Positions 33,669 through 41,740 of a stretch of DNA of 44,931 nucleotides are shown in pieces. Source of the stretch: an uncultured beta proteobacterium (GTDB taxonomy: Bacteria > Pseudomonadota > Gammaproteobacteria > Burkholderiales > Burkholderiaceae_C). Within the stretch, counting starts at the first letter, position 1. The number at the start of each line of letters is the position of its first letter. The position numbers and the translations under genes are program-made. The stretch is from contig CAIKLM010000127.1 of the NCBI GenBank assembly GCA_903828235.1, positions 1-44,931 of the forward strand, read 5' to 3'. The notes below the pieces were generated by a model. The model made no database searches and was not told where the DNA came from. It saw nothing but the letters and a program-made list of their open reading frames with translations.

Positions 33669-34319
33669 ATGGGTGTGCCCGATCCTGCGGTAACCATACC
33701 GCTGCTCATCGTCCTGGGCCTGCTGCCGGTGGTGGTGGTGATGCTCACCTCGTACACCAAGATCGTGGTGGTGTTCGCGATCCTGCGCAATGCGCTCGGG
33801 CTGCAGGGCGTGCCGCCCAACTTGGTGACCAACGGTCTGGCCCTGGTGCTGACCTGGTACGTGATGTACCCGGTGGGGTTGCAGATGCTTGCGGCGGTCG
33901 ACGTGGATCCCAAGAACCCGCAGCTGCCGGCCTTGTCGACGATGCAGGTCCTCGACAAGGCCAAGGAGCCGCTGCGCGCCTTCCTGGACAAGCACGCCCA
34001 CGAGCGGGAACGTGTGTTCTTCACCGACGCCGCCCGCCGCCTGATGGGCGAGGAAACCGCCGCCCAGATCGGGCCGAAGGACTTCGTCATCCTGGTGCCG
34101 GCGTTCGCCGTCTCCGAGCTGACCGAAGCCTTCCTGATCGGCGTGCTGATCGCGCTGCCGTTCCTGGTGGTTGATCTCGTCGTGGCCAACGTCATGATGG
34201 CGCTGGGCATGCAGATGATGAGCCCGACCATGGTCTCGCTGCCGCTGAAGCTGCTGCTGATCGTGCTGCTGGACGGCTGGACCCGGCTGGCACACGCGCT
34301 CGTGCTGACCTACCGCTGA
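33669..34319 (+). CDS. sctR: Type III export gate protein SctR
   Basis: The 216-residue inner-membrane protein belongs to the FliP/YscR family, with four hydrophobic segments. Clear signatures include VVMLTSYTKIVVVFAILRNA, with GLQGVPPN immediately after, and ALGMQMMSPTMVSLPLKLLL near the C-terminus. SctR with SctS and SctT forms the helical export gate. It lies between sctQ and sctS with conserved gene order. Confidence 0.95.
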   Translation: MGVPDPAVTIPLLIVLGLLPVVVVMLTSYTKIVVVFAILRNALGLQGVPPNLVTNGLALVLTWYVMYPVGLQMLAAVDVDPKNPQLPALSTMQVLDKAKEPLRAFLDKHAHERERVFFTDAARRLMGEETAAQIGPKDFVILVPAFAVSELTEAFLIGVLIALPFLVVDLVVANVMMALGMQMMSPTMVSLPLKLLLIVLLDGWTRLAHALVLTYR

Positions 34320-34369
34320 GGCGCCGTGGCCGCCATCCCGCCTGACTTGCCCGCCGCCAGGGGTCTCCG

Positions 34370-34642
34370 ATGACGATGGACCCGGGTGCGATCAGCGCCA
34401 TCGCGCGCGAGGCGATCCTGCTGACGCTGCTCCTGTCGGCGCCGCTCGTGGGTGCCGCGGCGATCGTGGGGCTTCTGCTGGGGCTGCTGCAGGCGCTGAC
34501 GCAGCTTCAGGACCAGACCACCGCCTTTGCAGTGAAGCTGCTGGTGGTGATGGGCCTGGTGCTGGTGCTGATGCCTTGGCTGGGCGCCATGGCCTTCGGC
34601 TTTGCCGAACGGGCGTTCACGATGATCTTCGAGCTGCGATGA
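34370..34642 (+). CDS. sctS: Type III export gate protein SctS
   Basis: The 90-residue protein has two membrane helices (about 13-38 and 47-75) and the FliQ/YscS segment GLLLGLLQALTQLQDQT between them. It is one of the helical gate subunits. ATG 34370 gives the normal family length. It overlaps the sctT start by four bases (ATGA). Confidence 0.95.
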   Translation: MTMDPGAISAIAREAILLTLLLSAPLVGAAAIVGLLLGLLQALTQLQDQTTAFAVKLLVVMGLVLVLMPWLGAMAFGFAERAFTMIFELR

Positions 34643-35430
34643 ACCCGCTTCTCGCCGATCCGGCCCAGCTGCTGTGGACGCTCGGCCTGACCAGCCTGCG
34701 CACGGCGGTGGCACTCGCGCTGCTGCCCCCGTTCGCCGCGGCCATCATGCCGGTCATCATCAGGATGCCGCTGGCGCTGGCGATCGCCGTGCCGCCGGCC
34801 ATGATGGCGTTGCAGAACCTGCCCCCCATGCCCGACTCGCTGCCCGGGCTCGTGCTGCTGCTGCTGCGCGAGGGTTCGATTGGCCTGCTGATCGGCCTCG
34901 GCCTGGGGGCCTTCTGTGCCGGCCTGCAGGCCGTCGGCGAGATCATTGACCACCAGACGGGCCAGACCTTCACGCAGAACATCGACCCGGTGCACGGCAA
35001 CAACGTGTCCATCACGGCCCAGTTGCTCGAGAGGGTGTTGTTCGCGGTGCTGATGGCCGCCGGATTCCTGCTGGTGCTGGCCGATGTGCTGTATCTGTCT
35101 TACCGGGTGCTGCCGGTGGGCGGCGGGTGGGGCGGCTTCCAGCCGCTGGTGGTGTTGGAGGCCACGACCCAGGCCTCGCGCCTGTTCGCGCTGGCTATCC
35201 TGCTGGCCGGGCCGGTGGTCCTCGTGCTTTTCGTCGTCGACATCAGCCTGGGGCTGCTGAACCGGGCGGCGCCGCAACTCAACGTCTACCAGGTCACGCT
35301 GACTCTGAAGTCCATGCTGGGGCTGGCGGTGCTGGCTGCAGCCCTCCCGCTGGTGATCGAGCGCGTGGTGCGAGGCATGTTCGAGGCGTCTGCGGCCCTG
35401 ATGGTGCTGTTGCAGCGCGTCGGGGGTTGA
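34639..35430 (+). CDS. sctT: Type III export gate protein SctT
   Basis: The 263-residue membrane protein belongs to the FliR/YscT family, with several hydrophobic segments including ALALLPPFAAAIMPVIIRMP near the N-terminus and GLGAFCAGLQAVGEIIDHQT in the middle. It completes the gate with SctR and SctS. ATG 34639 overlaps the sctS stop; sctU starts three bases after its own stop. Confidence 0.94.
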   Translation: MNPLLADPAQLLWTLGLTSLRTAVALALLPPFAAAIMPVIIRMPLALAIAVPPAMMALQNLPPMPDSLPGLVLLLLREGSIGLLIGLGLGAFCAGLQAVGEIIDHQTGQTFTQNIDPVHGNNVSITAQLLERVLFAVLMAAGFLLVLADVLYLSYRVLPVGGGWGGFQPLVVLEATTQASRLFALAILLAGPVVLVLFVVDISLGLLNRAAPQLNVYQVTLTLKSMLGLAVLAAALPLVIERVVRGMFEASAALMVLLQRVGG

Positions 35431-35433
35431 GGC

Positions 35434-36474
35434 ATGTCCGAGTCAGCTGCCGAGAAGACCGAACAGGCCACCCCGCGCAAGCTCGAGAAGTCGCGCGAGC
35501 AGGGTCAGATCGCCAAGAGCGAGGATCTCGCCGGGGCGCTGTCGGTGCTCGCGGGCATGTTGGCGACGATGGCGCTGGTGCCATGGTTCGCGCGTGAGGC
35601 GGCCGGCCTGTTCCTGGCGGTCGAGCGCTCGCTCGAGCGCCTCGATCATTCCGCGATGAAGGCGCTCTGGTTGGAGGGCCTGCAACTGGCCGTGGTGGCT
35701 TCGCTGGCGCCACTGCTGATCGCGGCGGCTGTGCATGTCTTCTGTCTCTGGCTGCAGACGGGCACCGTCCTGAGCTGGGATCCGGCCATGCCGAAGCTGG
35801 AGCGCTTGAACCCGGCTGCAGGGTTCAAGCGGCTGCTGTCGATGCGCACGGTGGTCACGCTGGCGCAGATGCTGCTGAAGACTGCGATCGTCGGAGCGGC
35901 TGTCGTGCTGGTGTGCCAGCGCATCGTGCCCGACGCGATCCGTGTGATCGGAGCCGACGCCAACGCGGCGCTGGCGGTGGCGGGCACGGGCCTGATGCAC
36001 CTGATGCTCTGGTGCGGCGGGCTGTTCGTGCTGCTGGGGGCGGCCGACCTGGCCTACCAGCGTTGGCAGTTCCTGCGCGACCAGCGCATGACGCTGCAGG
36101 AGTTACGCCGCGAGTTGCGCGAGGACGACGGCGACCCGCACGTCAAGTCCGCCCGCAAGCAAGCCGGGCAGGAACTGCCCTGGGAGGAGCTGCTCGGCTA
36201 CCTCCGCTACGCATCGGTGGCCCTCACCCACGGCGACGGCCGGCTGGTGGCCGTGATCTTCCGCCCGGGGGTGGACACGGTCCCGTTGTTCCTGCTGCGG
36301 GCCCAAGGCGCCCAGGGCCGGCAGGCCGCCGACGCCGCGCGCACCTGGAAGCTGCGCCGACTGCACGATGACGCGGTCGTCGATGCCCTGTTCCCGAAGG
36401 CGTACACCGGCAACGCCGTGGCCGAGCCTTATGCGTCGGCCATCCTTGCCTTCCTTGCGCGCACTAGGTCATGA
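35434..36474 (+). CDS. sctU: Type III export switch protein SctU with altered cleavage motif
   Basis: The 346-residue FlhB/YscU-family protein has an N-terminal EKTEQATPRKLEKSREQGQI signature, four membrane helices (to about 210) and the cytoplasmic linker DGDPHVKSARKQAG. In this family, the cytoplasmic domain cuts itself between Asn and Pro of NPTH. Here the aligned position reads HGDG (residues 266-269) within SVALTHGDGRLVAVIFRPG. The flanking strands and C-terminal helix (HDDAVVDALFPKAY) are normal, so a frameshift is unlikely. The protein is therefore predicted not to self-cleave in the usual way, which could change how substrate switching works, or be tied to the missing ruler gene. Confidence 0.93.
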   Translation: MSESAAEKTEQATPRKLEKSREQGQIAKSEDLAGALSVLAGMLATMALVPWFAREAAGLFLAVERSLERLDHSAMKALWLEGLQLAVVASLAPLLIAAAVHVFCLWLQTGTVLSWDPAMPKLERLNPAAGFKRLLSMRTVVTLAQMLLKTAIVGAAVVLVCQRIVPDAIRVIGADANAALAVAGTGLMHLMLWCGGLFVLLGAADLAYQRWQFLRDQRMTLQELRRELREDDGDPHVKSARKQAGQELPWEELLGYLRYASVALTHGDGRLVAVIFRPGVDTVPLFLLRAQGAQGRQAADAARTWKLRRLHDDAVVDALFPKAYTGNAVAEPYASAILAFLARTRS

Positions 36475-36580
36475 ACAGCGTCGTGCGCCCCCAGATCCGC
36501 CATCCTCGGCCGGGCCCGAACAGCGCCCGGCTGCGCCCACGCGCCTTTGCCCGGCACGCCTACCACAAGCACCCCGCGAC

Positions 36581-38686
36581 ATGAGCACTTCCATTGGAAC
36601 TCCCGGGCCTGCGGGCTCGAGCCGCGTGCCGGCGGACTTGGCGCTGGCGGGCCTCGTGGTGGCGGTCATCGTGATGATGGCGCTGCCCCTGCCGGCGTGG
36701 TCGCTGGACATGCTGGTGGCCGTCAACATCGGGCTCGCAGTAGTGCTGCTTCTGGTGGCGATGTTCATTCCCACGCCGCTGGCTTTCAGCGCCTTCCCCG
36801 CGGTGCTGCTGGTGACCACCTTGTTCCGGATATCGCTGAACGTCGCGACGACACGGCAGATCCTGCTGCACGCGCATGCCGGCGACATCATCGACGCCTT
36901 CGGCCGCCTCGTGGTGGGCGGCAGCCTGGTGGTCGGCCTGGTCGTCTTCCTCATCATCACCGTCGTCCAGTTCATCGTCATCGCCAAGGGAGCCGAGCGG
37001 GTGGCGGAGGTGAGTGCGCGATTCACGCTCGACGCGATGCCCGGCAAGCAGATGAGCATCGACGCCGACCTCCGCGCCGGGGTGCTGTCGCAGCAGCAGG
37101 CCATGCAGCGCCGGCGCGAACTGGTGCAGGAAAGCCAGTTCTACGGTGCGATGGACGGCGCGATGAAGTTCGTCAAGGGCGACGCCATCGCCGGCATCGT
37201 GATCGTGCTGGTCAACCTGCTGGGGGGCATCGCGATCGGCACGCTCTCCATGGGCCTGAGCTTTGGCGCCGCGGTTCAGAAGTTTTCGGTGCTCTCGATC
37301 GGGGACGGCCTGGTCACGCAGATTCCGGCACTGTTCGTATCGATCGCCGCAGGCATCGCGATCACCCGTTCCGAGTCCGACGGGGCGGCCAGCCTGGCCG
37401 ACCAGATCGGCCGCCAGCTCGGCAGCCAGCCGCGTGCGCTGGCGCTCGCGGCCGGCGTGATGGCGCTGTTCGCGCTCGTGCCCGGGTTTCCGTCCGTGAC
37501 CTTCCTGGTGCTGGCCGCCCTGCTGGGGGCCATCAGCGCGGGCCTGTCTGCCCGTGAGCGCAAGGTGCTGTCGGGCGTGGCCACGGTCCAGGTGTTCAGC
37601 GCCGCGCGCGAAGGAGACAACACGCCGGTGCTGCTGCAGCCCGGGCGGATGAGCGACATCCCCGCGTCGAGCTTCAGGCTGGAGCTCGGCAGCGCGCTGG
37701 CCGCGCGCATCGGCGCGCCGGCGCTCGATGCGGCGCTGCGAGCCGAGCGCGAGGCGCTGCGCCACGACTACGGCATTCCGTTCCCAGGCCTGGGGCTGCG
37801 CATCGTCGAGTCGATGCCGCCGGACGCCTGCTCCGTCATCGTGCAGGATCTGCCCGAAGCCCGGTTCGAGCTGCCCGAAGGCACGGCGCTTGCGATCGGG
37901 CTGCCTGAGGCGTCGGGCGAGACCCCCGCGCCCGAGTCGCTCCCGCCCGTCAAGTTGTTCCCTGCCGCGCTCTGGGTGAAGGCCGAGGACGCCCAGGCGC
38001 TGCGCGACAAGGGTGCGACGGTGCTGGATGCTGCCGGCATCGTGGCACGCGGCGCGATCGCCGCGATCCAGCGCAATCCGGCAGCCGCCCTGGGCGCGCA
38101 GCAGGTCAGGCAGTTGGTTCGCGAGGCGGAGGCGCGGTTTCCCGACCTCGTGCGCGAGGCCCAGGGTGTACTGCCTTTGCCCAAGATCGCCGACCTGATG
38201 GTGGCTCTGGCCCGAGAGCGCGTTCCGCTGACGGACTTCACCGGCCTGCTGCAGGCGGTCCTGACCTATGCGCCGGCTGCCAGCGACCTGCACACCTTGT
38301 ACGAGCAGGTGCGCAAGGCACTGTCGCGCAGCATCATCGCGCGACAGATCGCCGGCTCGGGCAGCGACGACCTGCCGGCGCTCAAGCTGGACCCGGGCAT
38401 CGAGTCGGCCCTGCGCGGCGCGCTGGTCGTGCAGGCCGACGGTCCTGTGCTGGCCTTGGAGCCACAGATGCTCGAGACCTTGCTGCAGGCGGTCCGACAG
38501 GGCTTGACCCATCCCGAGCTGCAGCGCGCGCCGACCCTGCTGCTGCCGGTCGACCTGCGCCGCGCCGTGAGCCGGCTGTTGCGAGGTGCCATGCCCCATG
38601 TCGCCTTCGTGTCGTTCGACGAACTGCAGGCCAGCGAGCGCGACCCGCGCATCGTGGCGACTGCGTCGCTTCAAGCGCAGACGTAG
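36581..38686 (+). CDS. sctV: Type III export gate protein SctV
   Basis: The 701-residue FlhA/YscV-family protein is the major export gate. It has an N-terminal membrane domain (to about 330) with the LLVTTLFRISLNVATTRQIL signature, AMPGKQMSIDADLRAG and GDAIAGIVIVLVNLLGG loops, and a large cytoplasmic domain forming the nonameric ring. ATG 36581 is chosen because it directly precedes the conserved start of the protein; an upstream in-frame extension looks non-coding. It is the last gene of the apparatus cluster, 106 bases after sctU. Confidence 0.96.
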   Translation: MSTSIGTPGPAGSSRVPADLALAGLVVAVIVMMALPLPAWSLDMLVAVNIGLAVVLLLVAMFIPTPLAFSAFPAVLLVTTLFRISLNVATTRQILLHAHAGDIIDAFGRLVVGGSLVVGLVVFLIITVVQFIVIAKGAERVAEVSARFTLDAMPGKQMSIDADLRAGVLSQQQAMQRRRELVQESQFYGAMDGAMKFVKGDAIAGIVIVLVNLLGGIAIGTLSMGLSFGAAVQKFSVLSIGDGLVTQIPALFVSIAAGIAITRSESDGAASLADQIGRQLGSQPRALALAAGVMALFALVPGFPSVTFLVLAALLGAISAGLSARERKVLSGVATVQVFSAAREGDNTPVLLQPGRMSDIPASSFRLELGSALAARIGAPALDAALRAEREALRHDYGIPFPGLGLRIVESMPPDACSVIVQDLPEARFELPEGTALAIGLPEASGETPAPESLPPVKLFPAALWVKAEDAQALRDKGATVLDAAGIVARGAIAAIQRNPAAALGAQQVRQLVREAEARFPDLVREAQGVLPLPKIADLMVALARERVPLTDFTGLLQAVLTYAPAASDLHTLYEQVRKALSRSIIARQIAGSGSDDLPALKLDPGIESALRGALVVQADGPVLALEPQMLETLLQAVRQGLTHPELQRAPTLLLPVDLRRAVSRLLRGAMPHVAFVSFDELQASERDPRIVATASLQAQT

Positions 38687-38791
38687 CAGCTGCGCACAGA
38701 CCCACGAAGGCAGGGCGTACGACCGAACGCAGCGACAAAGACCAGCAGTGTGTGCCTCAGTCTCGAGCGGGTGCTGAGAACATAGGGACGG

Positions 38792-38816
38792 GGCCCGCGA
38801 CCAGTGGCCGCGGGCC
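38792..38816. terminator. Hairpin between convergent sctV and the paralogue gene
   Basis: GGCCCGCG (38792-38799) pairs perfectly with CGCGGGCC (38809-38816) around a nine-base loop. It lies in the 217-bp gap between the sctV stop and the stop of the opposite-strand gene at 38904, so it could end both transcripts. There is no T-run. Confidence 0.6.
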
Positions 38817-38903
38817 TCGCCTGGCGCATCGATGCTAGCGGGACATCGCGTTACGGGCCGACGCGTCGGCAGAGCTCGAGCCTGCCGGGCGATTGCGGAG
38901 CGT

Positions 38904-40301
38904 TCAGCCCGCCGTTGGCCTCGTAGCGGGCTCTGCGGTCGCGGGGGCGGCGTCCGTCCCGCCGTTGAGGCGGTCCAGGCGGGCCACCTTCGCCATCCCG
39001 AGTTCGTGCATGGCGCTTTGGCGGCCCCAAAACTGGCCCACGGCGCCAAGGTTGCCATCGACCCCGCCACCCTGGTTGACCACATCGCCCCGGCCCACCG
39101 AGCCTTGCTGCGCGCCGAAGAGATGGGTGGTGGCTTCGCGACCGACGGTTGCCCTGTCCACCACCTCGAAGGTGGCGTTGGAGTTCCCGCCGTCCCCCGC
39201 CTGAGCCAGGCGCGCGTCCATCGCGCCGTCGGTGCCGGTGCCGTCGAAGATGTTCGCGAGCGAATAGCTGCCGGTGGCGAACTCGATCCGCGCCGTCTCG
39301 ATGGCGGATTTGCCAGCGCCCGCACCCTGCGCGTCGAGGGCGACTGCCGTGCTGCCGTTCCTCAGCGTGATGTCGGCCTTTGCGCCGCTGATGACGGTGG
39401 TCGAGACGCCGCCCTGCCCCGCCGTCTCGGCGCGGGTCAGCACCTGCACGGCCCGGTTGAAGGCGGTCTCGTAGTCGATCTTGCCGTCGAACGCATCGGC
39501 CTGCAGCGCGTTGAGGTCCTGCGCCAGCGCGACGTTCGCCGCCCCTTCGTAGGCCTGCGTCTTGATGGCCGAGTCGTCGGTGCCGGCCAGGATCGTCTGC
39601 GCACGCTGCAGCGTGCCCGTGTAGACCCGCGATCCATCGCGGGTCGCGACGGCGACCTGGTCGACATAGCCGTCGCGGTCGCGGTCGCTCAGCAAGATCT
39701 TGCGCGTGCCGTCGCCGACGGCGAGCGTATGGTCGTCCAGCCTCTTGACCGTGATCGGCACGGGCGGAGGCGCGACGGGCGGCGCGACGGGCGGCGCGAC
39801 CGGTGCGGCCGCTTGAATGGCCTTGGTGACGGCCGCCGGCGAGGGCGCCGGCGGCGGCGCCTTCGAATACTCGACCCTGGCCCTCACGAACTTGTCGTTC
39901 CGACCCGCATCGGTTCGCACGACCACCACGCTGCCCGTCAGGGAGTTCTCGAATCGCAGCTTGCCGTCCTTCTTGTTGCTGTCGGTCACCTCCCGCCAGC
40001 CCGGCCCCTCGAGCTTGACCTTGTCGTCGCGGCCGAGGTTGAAGATGTTCACGTTGTTGCCGTGGCCGCCGATGGTGAAGCGGTTGGCGCCATGGTCGCC
40101 GCGGAAGGTGATGTTGTTGTTGGATCCGCGCACCGAGCTTTCCGTGCGGCCGCGCCCGTCCTGGATGGTCCGGCTGACGCCAGAGCCGGTGATGTGCCGA
40201 TCCACGCCTCTCGATGACGAACCACCGCGCTGGGTGAGTTGCGCGAATGCGAACACCCCGCGGCGATCGCCGCCGCCACGCACGTTGAAACCCCTGCTCA
40301 T
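38904..40301 (-). CDS. Third paralogue with shared C-terminal domain and beta-rich N-terminus
   Basis: The 465-residue protein has an ideal ribosome site (AGGAGG) before ATG 40301. Residues about 50-150 are Gly/Asn/Asp-rich with repeated short beta-strand units (NNNITFRGDHGANRFTIGG), like a small beta-solenoid. A Pro/Ala linker (about 150-190) follows. Residues about 195-450 are the domain shared with the proteins at 20159 and 22968 and end with TTHLFGAQQGSVGR...GAVGQFW...SAMHELGM. There is no signal peptide. Its promoter, read on this strand, carries the regulon motif. It is probably another exported component; function is unknown. Confidence 0.82.
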   Translation of the reverse strand: MSRGFNVRGGGDRRGVFAFAQLTQRGGSSSRGVDRHITGSGVSRTIQDGRGRTESSVRGSNNNITFRGDHGANRFTIGGHGNNVNIFNLGRDDKVKLEGPGWREVTDSNKKDGKLRFENSLTGSVVVVRTDAGRNDKFVRARVEYSKAPPPAPSPAAVTKAIQAAAPVAPPVAPPVAPPPVPITVKRLDDHTLAVGDGTRKILLSDRDRDGYVDQVAVATRDGSRVYTGTLQRAQTILAGTDDSAIKTQAYEGAANVALAQDLNALQADAFDGKIDYETAFNRAVQVLTRAETAGQGGVSTTVISGAKADITLRNGSTAVALDAQGAGAGKSAIETARIEFATGSYSLANIFDGTGTDGAMDARLAQAGDGGNSNATFEVVDRATVGREATTHLFGAQQGSVGRGDVVNQGGGVDGNLGAVGQFWGRQSAMHELGMAKVARLDRLNGGTDAAPATAEPATRPTAG

Positions 40302-40473
40302 GCTTCAGCCTCCTGGGACTTTTGCCCGTTGTCGATGAAGGACACCGTCGCCGGCCACCACGTGGGCCCGGCAAGACGCGTCGGGAGCCGGCACCATTCC
40401 TGAAAGCGACCGAGGCGGACACCCGCCCCGAGTTCCCGTTGTTCCAGGCAGTGCTGCTTCTTGACCGGCAGCG

Positions 40474-40516
40474 AGGTTCATGCGCCGCGCTTTCCTGCTG
40501 CTTTGCATCCCTTTGC
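40474..40516 (-). promoter_or_regulatory. Regulon promoter P6 (minus strand): triple hexamer plus -10
   Basis: Read on the minus strand: GCAAAG (40516-40511), GCAAAG (40506-40501) and GGAAAG (40495-40490), with starts 10 and 11 bp apart. GAACCT (40479-40474) lies 10 bp further as the -10. It drives the paralogue starting at 40301, leaving a leader of roughly 165 bases in which no gene is seen. Confidence 0.75.
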
Positions 40517-40591
40517 GGGTCGGCGGCCCGGCCCCGGGGCGGGGGGTGCAGCCAGCGTCCGCACGGGCGCACGAACCTCCTGCGGCCTGCA

Positions 40592-40634
40592 GCGAAGCGC
40601 TGCAAAGGTGGAGCAAAGCTCGCCGGAACATCGT
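40592..40634 (+). promoter_or_regulatory. Regulon promoter P7: triple hexamer plus -10
   Basis: GCGAAG (40592-40597), GCAAAG (40602-40607) and GCAAAG (40613-40618) have starts 10 and 11 bp apart. CATCGT (40629-40634) lies 10 bp further as the -10. It is 58 bp upstream of the 317-residue gene at 40692 and back to back with P6 in the 390-bp gap, which contains no gene. Confidence 0.75.
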
Positions 40635-40691
40635 CCACATCGGAGTCGACGCCGAAGCCGCGCTCCCCCGCAGCCAACAGGAGGTTCGCCC

Positions 40692-41645
40692 ATGACACAA
40701 GTCATCAACATGGTGGCAAGCCCATTGCAGCAGCCGATCCCGCTGAACCGCGGGCATGACGCCCTGGCAACGCCACAGCCGGGTTGTCTCCTCGCCGCAC
40801 CTTCAGCGCCCCCGAGCGCGTGTGTCGCCCAGGCGCCGGCGGCTCCGGCGCTGGGCGACTACCAGTCCGCCCTGAACGAATTCGGGCGCATGGTGGGCCA
40901 GGCGACCCAGGGCAACTTTGGCGTCGAGGACAAGGGTCGGCTGGACGGCATGGTCAGGGCGTACTTGGCGCGCAGCGATGTCACGCCCGCACAGAAGGAG
41001 GCGATGCAGAAGATCGCCTCGGAGTTCGACGCCACCTTCGCCAGCTCGGGTGCCGGCAAGACGGAGAAGATCAAGGGCAAGAGGAACCGCAAAGCCCAAT
41101 CGAAGAACGCGCGAGGCGATGGCCAAGGGATCAAGGCCACCGATTGGGCGAACTTTCTCGGCAAGGTGGGCGGTCTGCTCAGTCAGATACCTGGCGGGCA
41201 GAAGGCGGGTGAGGCGCTGAAGGACTTTGCCTCGAGGTTCGCCAGCGCCTACGATGCGAGCGACAACATGTTCGGCCGTGACGACATGGCCAAGCTGCAG
41301 GCACAGCCGAATGGCGCCCTCAATGCACTTGCGCAGCAGAGCATGGGCGGCGAGAAGTTCGCGGCGAAGGACTTCGGTCGTTTCCTGGGCAACATGACCT
41401 TGCCGACCTCGGCGCCTGCCCCGGTCCTGGCTCCTGTGGCCCCGCCGGCCCCTGCATTCCTGGCCCCACCCACCCCCGTGGTGGCCAGCCCGGTCCTGGG
41501 CAACGTGGGCCAGCACCAACCGGTGGCCGCCCACGCGTCCGGTGCCAACTCGATGGCGTTCAACTTCGTCAACAACGGGACGGTCAACTTCTCGCCCCCG
41601 AACTTCCATGCCTTCGACCTGGACGTCGCTTCCCTGAAGGCGTAA
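40692..41645 (+). CDS. Candidate secreted protein of the type III regulon
   Basis: The 317-residue product has an excellent ribosome site (AGGAGG, 40679-40684) before ATG 40692. The first 50 residues are Pro/Ala/Ser/Gln-rich and uncharged, suiting a type III signal. A helical middle (about 55-215) contains a basic patch KIKGKRNRKAQSKNARG near 120-136. A Pro/Ala/Val-rich linker follows, then a short C-terminal segment rich in Asn/Phe (NFVNNGTVNFSPPNFHAF). No family was recognised. The promoter motif groups it with injectisome genes. Tip, translocon or effector roles are all possible. Confidence 0.75.
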   Translation: MTQVINMVASPLQQPIPLNRGHDALATPQPGCLLAAPSAPPSACVAQAPAAPALGDYQSALNEFGRMVGQATQGNFGVEDKGRLDGMVRAYLARSDVTPAQKEAMQKIASEFDATFASSGAGKTEKIKGKRNRKAQSKNARGDGQGIKATDWANFLGKVGGLLSQIPGGQKAGEALKDFASRFASAYDASDNMFGRDDMAKLQAQPNGALNALAQQSMGGEKFAAKDFGRFLGNMTLPTSAPAPVLAPVAPPAPAFLAPPTPVVASPVLGNVGQHQPVAAHASGANSMAFNFVNNGTVNFSPPNFHAFDLDVASLKA

Positions 41646-41740
41646 GCGCAGCGGTTCGCGGCCAGCCAGCGCTAGCCTGCCCACCATGACGCGCAGGTGC
41701 CGAATCGGCGGCCGTGCCTCGCTCCAAGTGACAGCCATCC

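Noticed and set aside
36560..39325. Very long minus-strand open frame opposite sctV
   Set aside because: The plus strand encodes an unmistakable SctV. The antisense frame is His/Gln/Arg-rich and crosses a convergent gene boundary.
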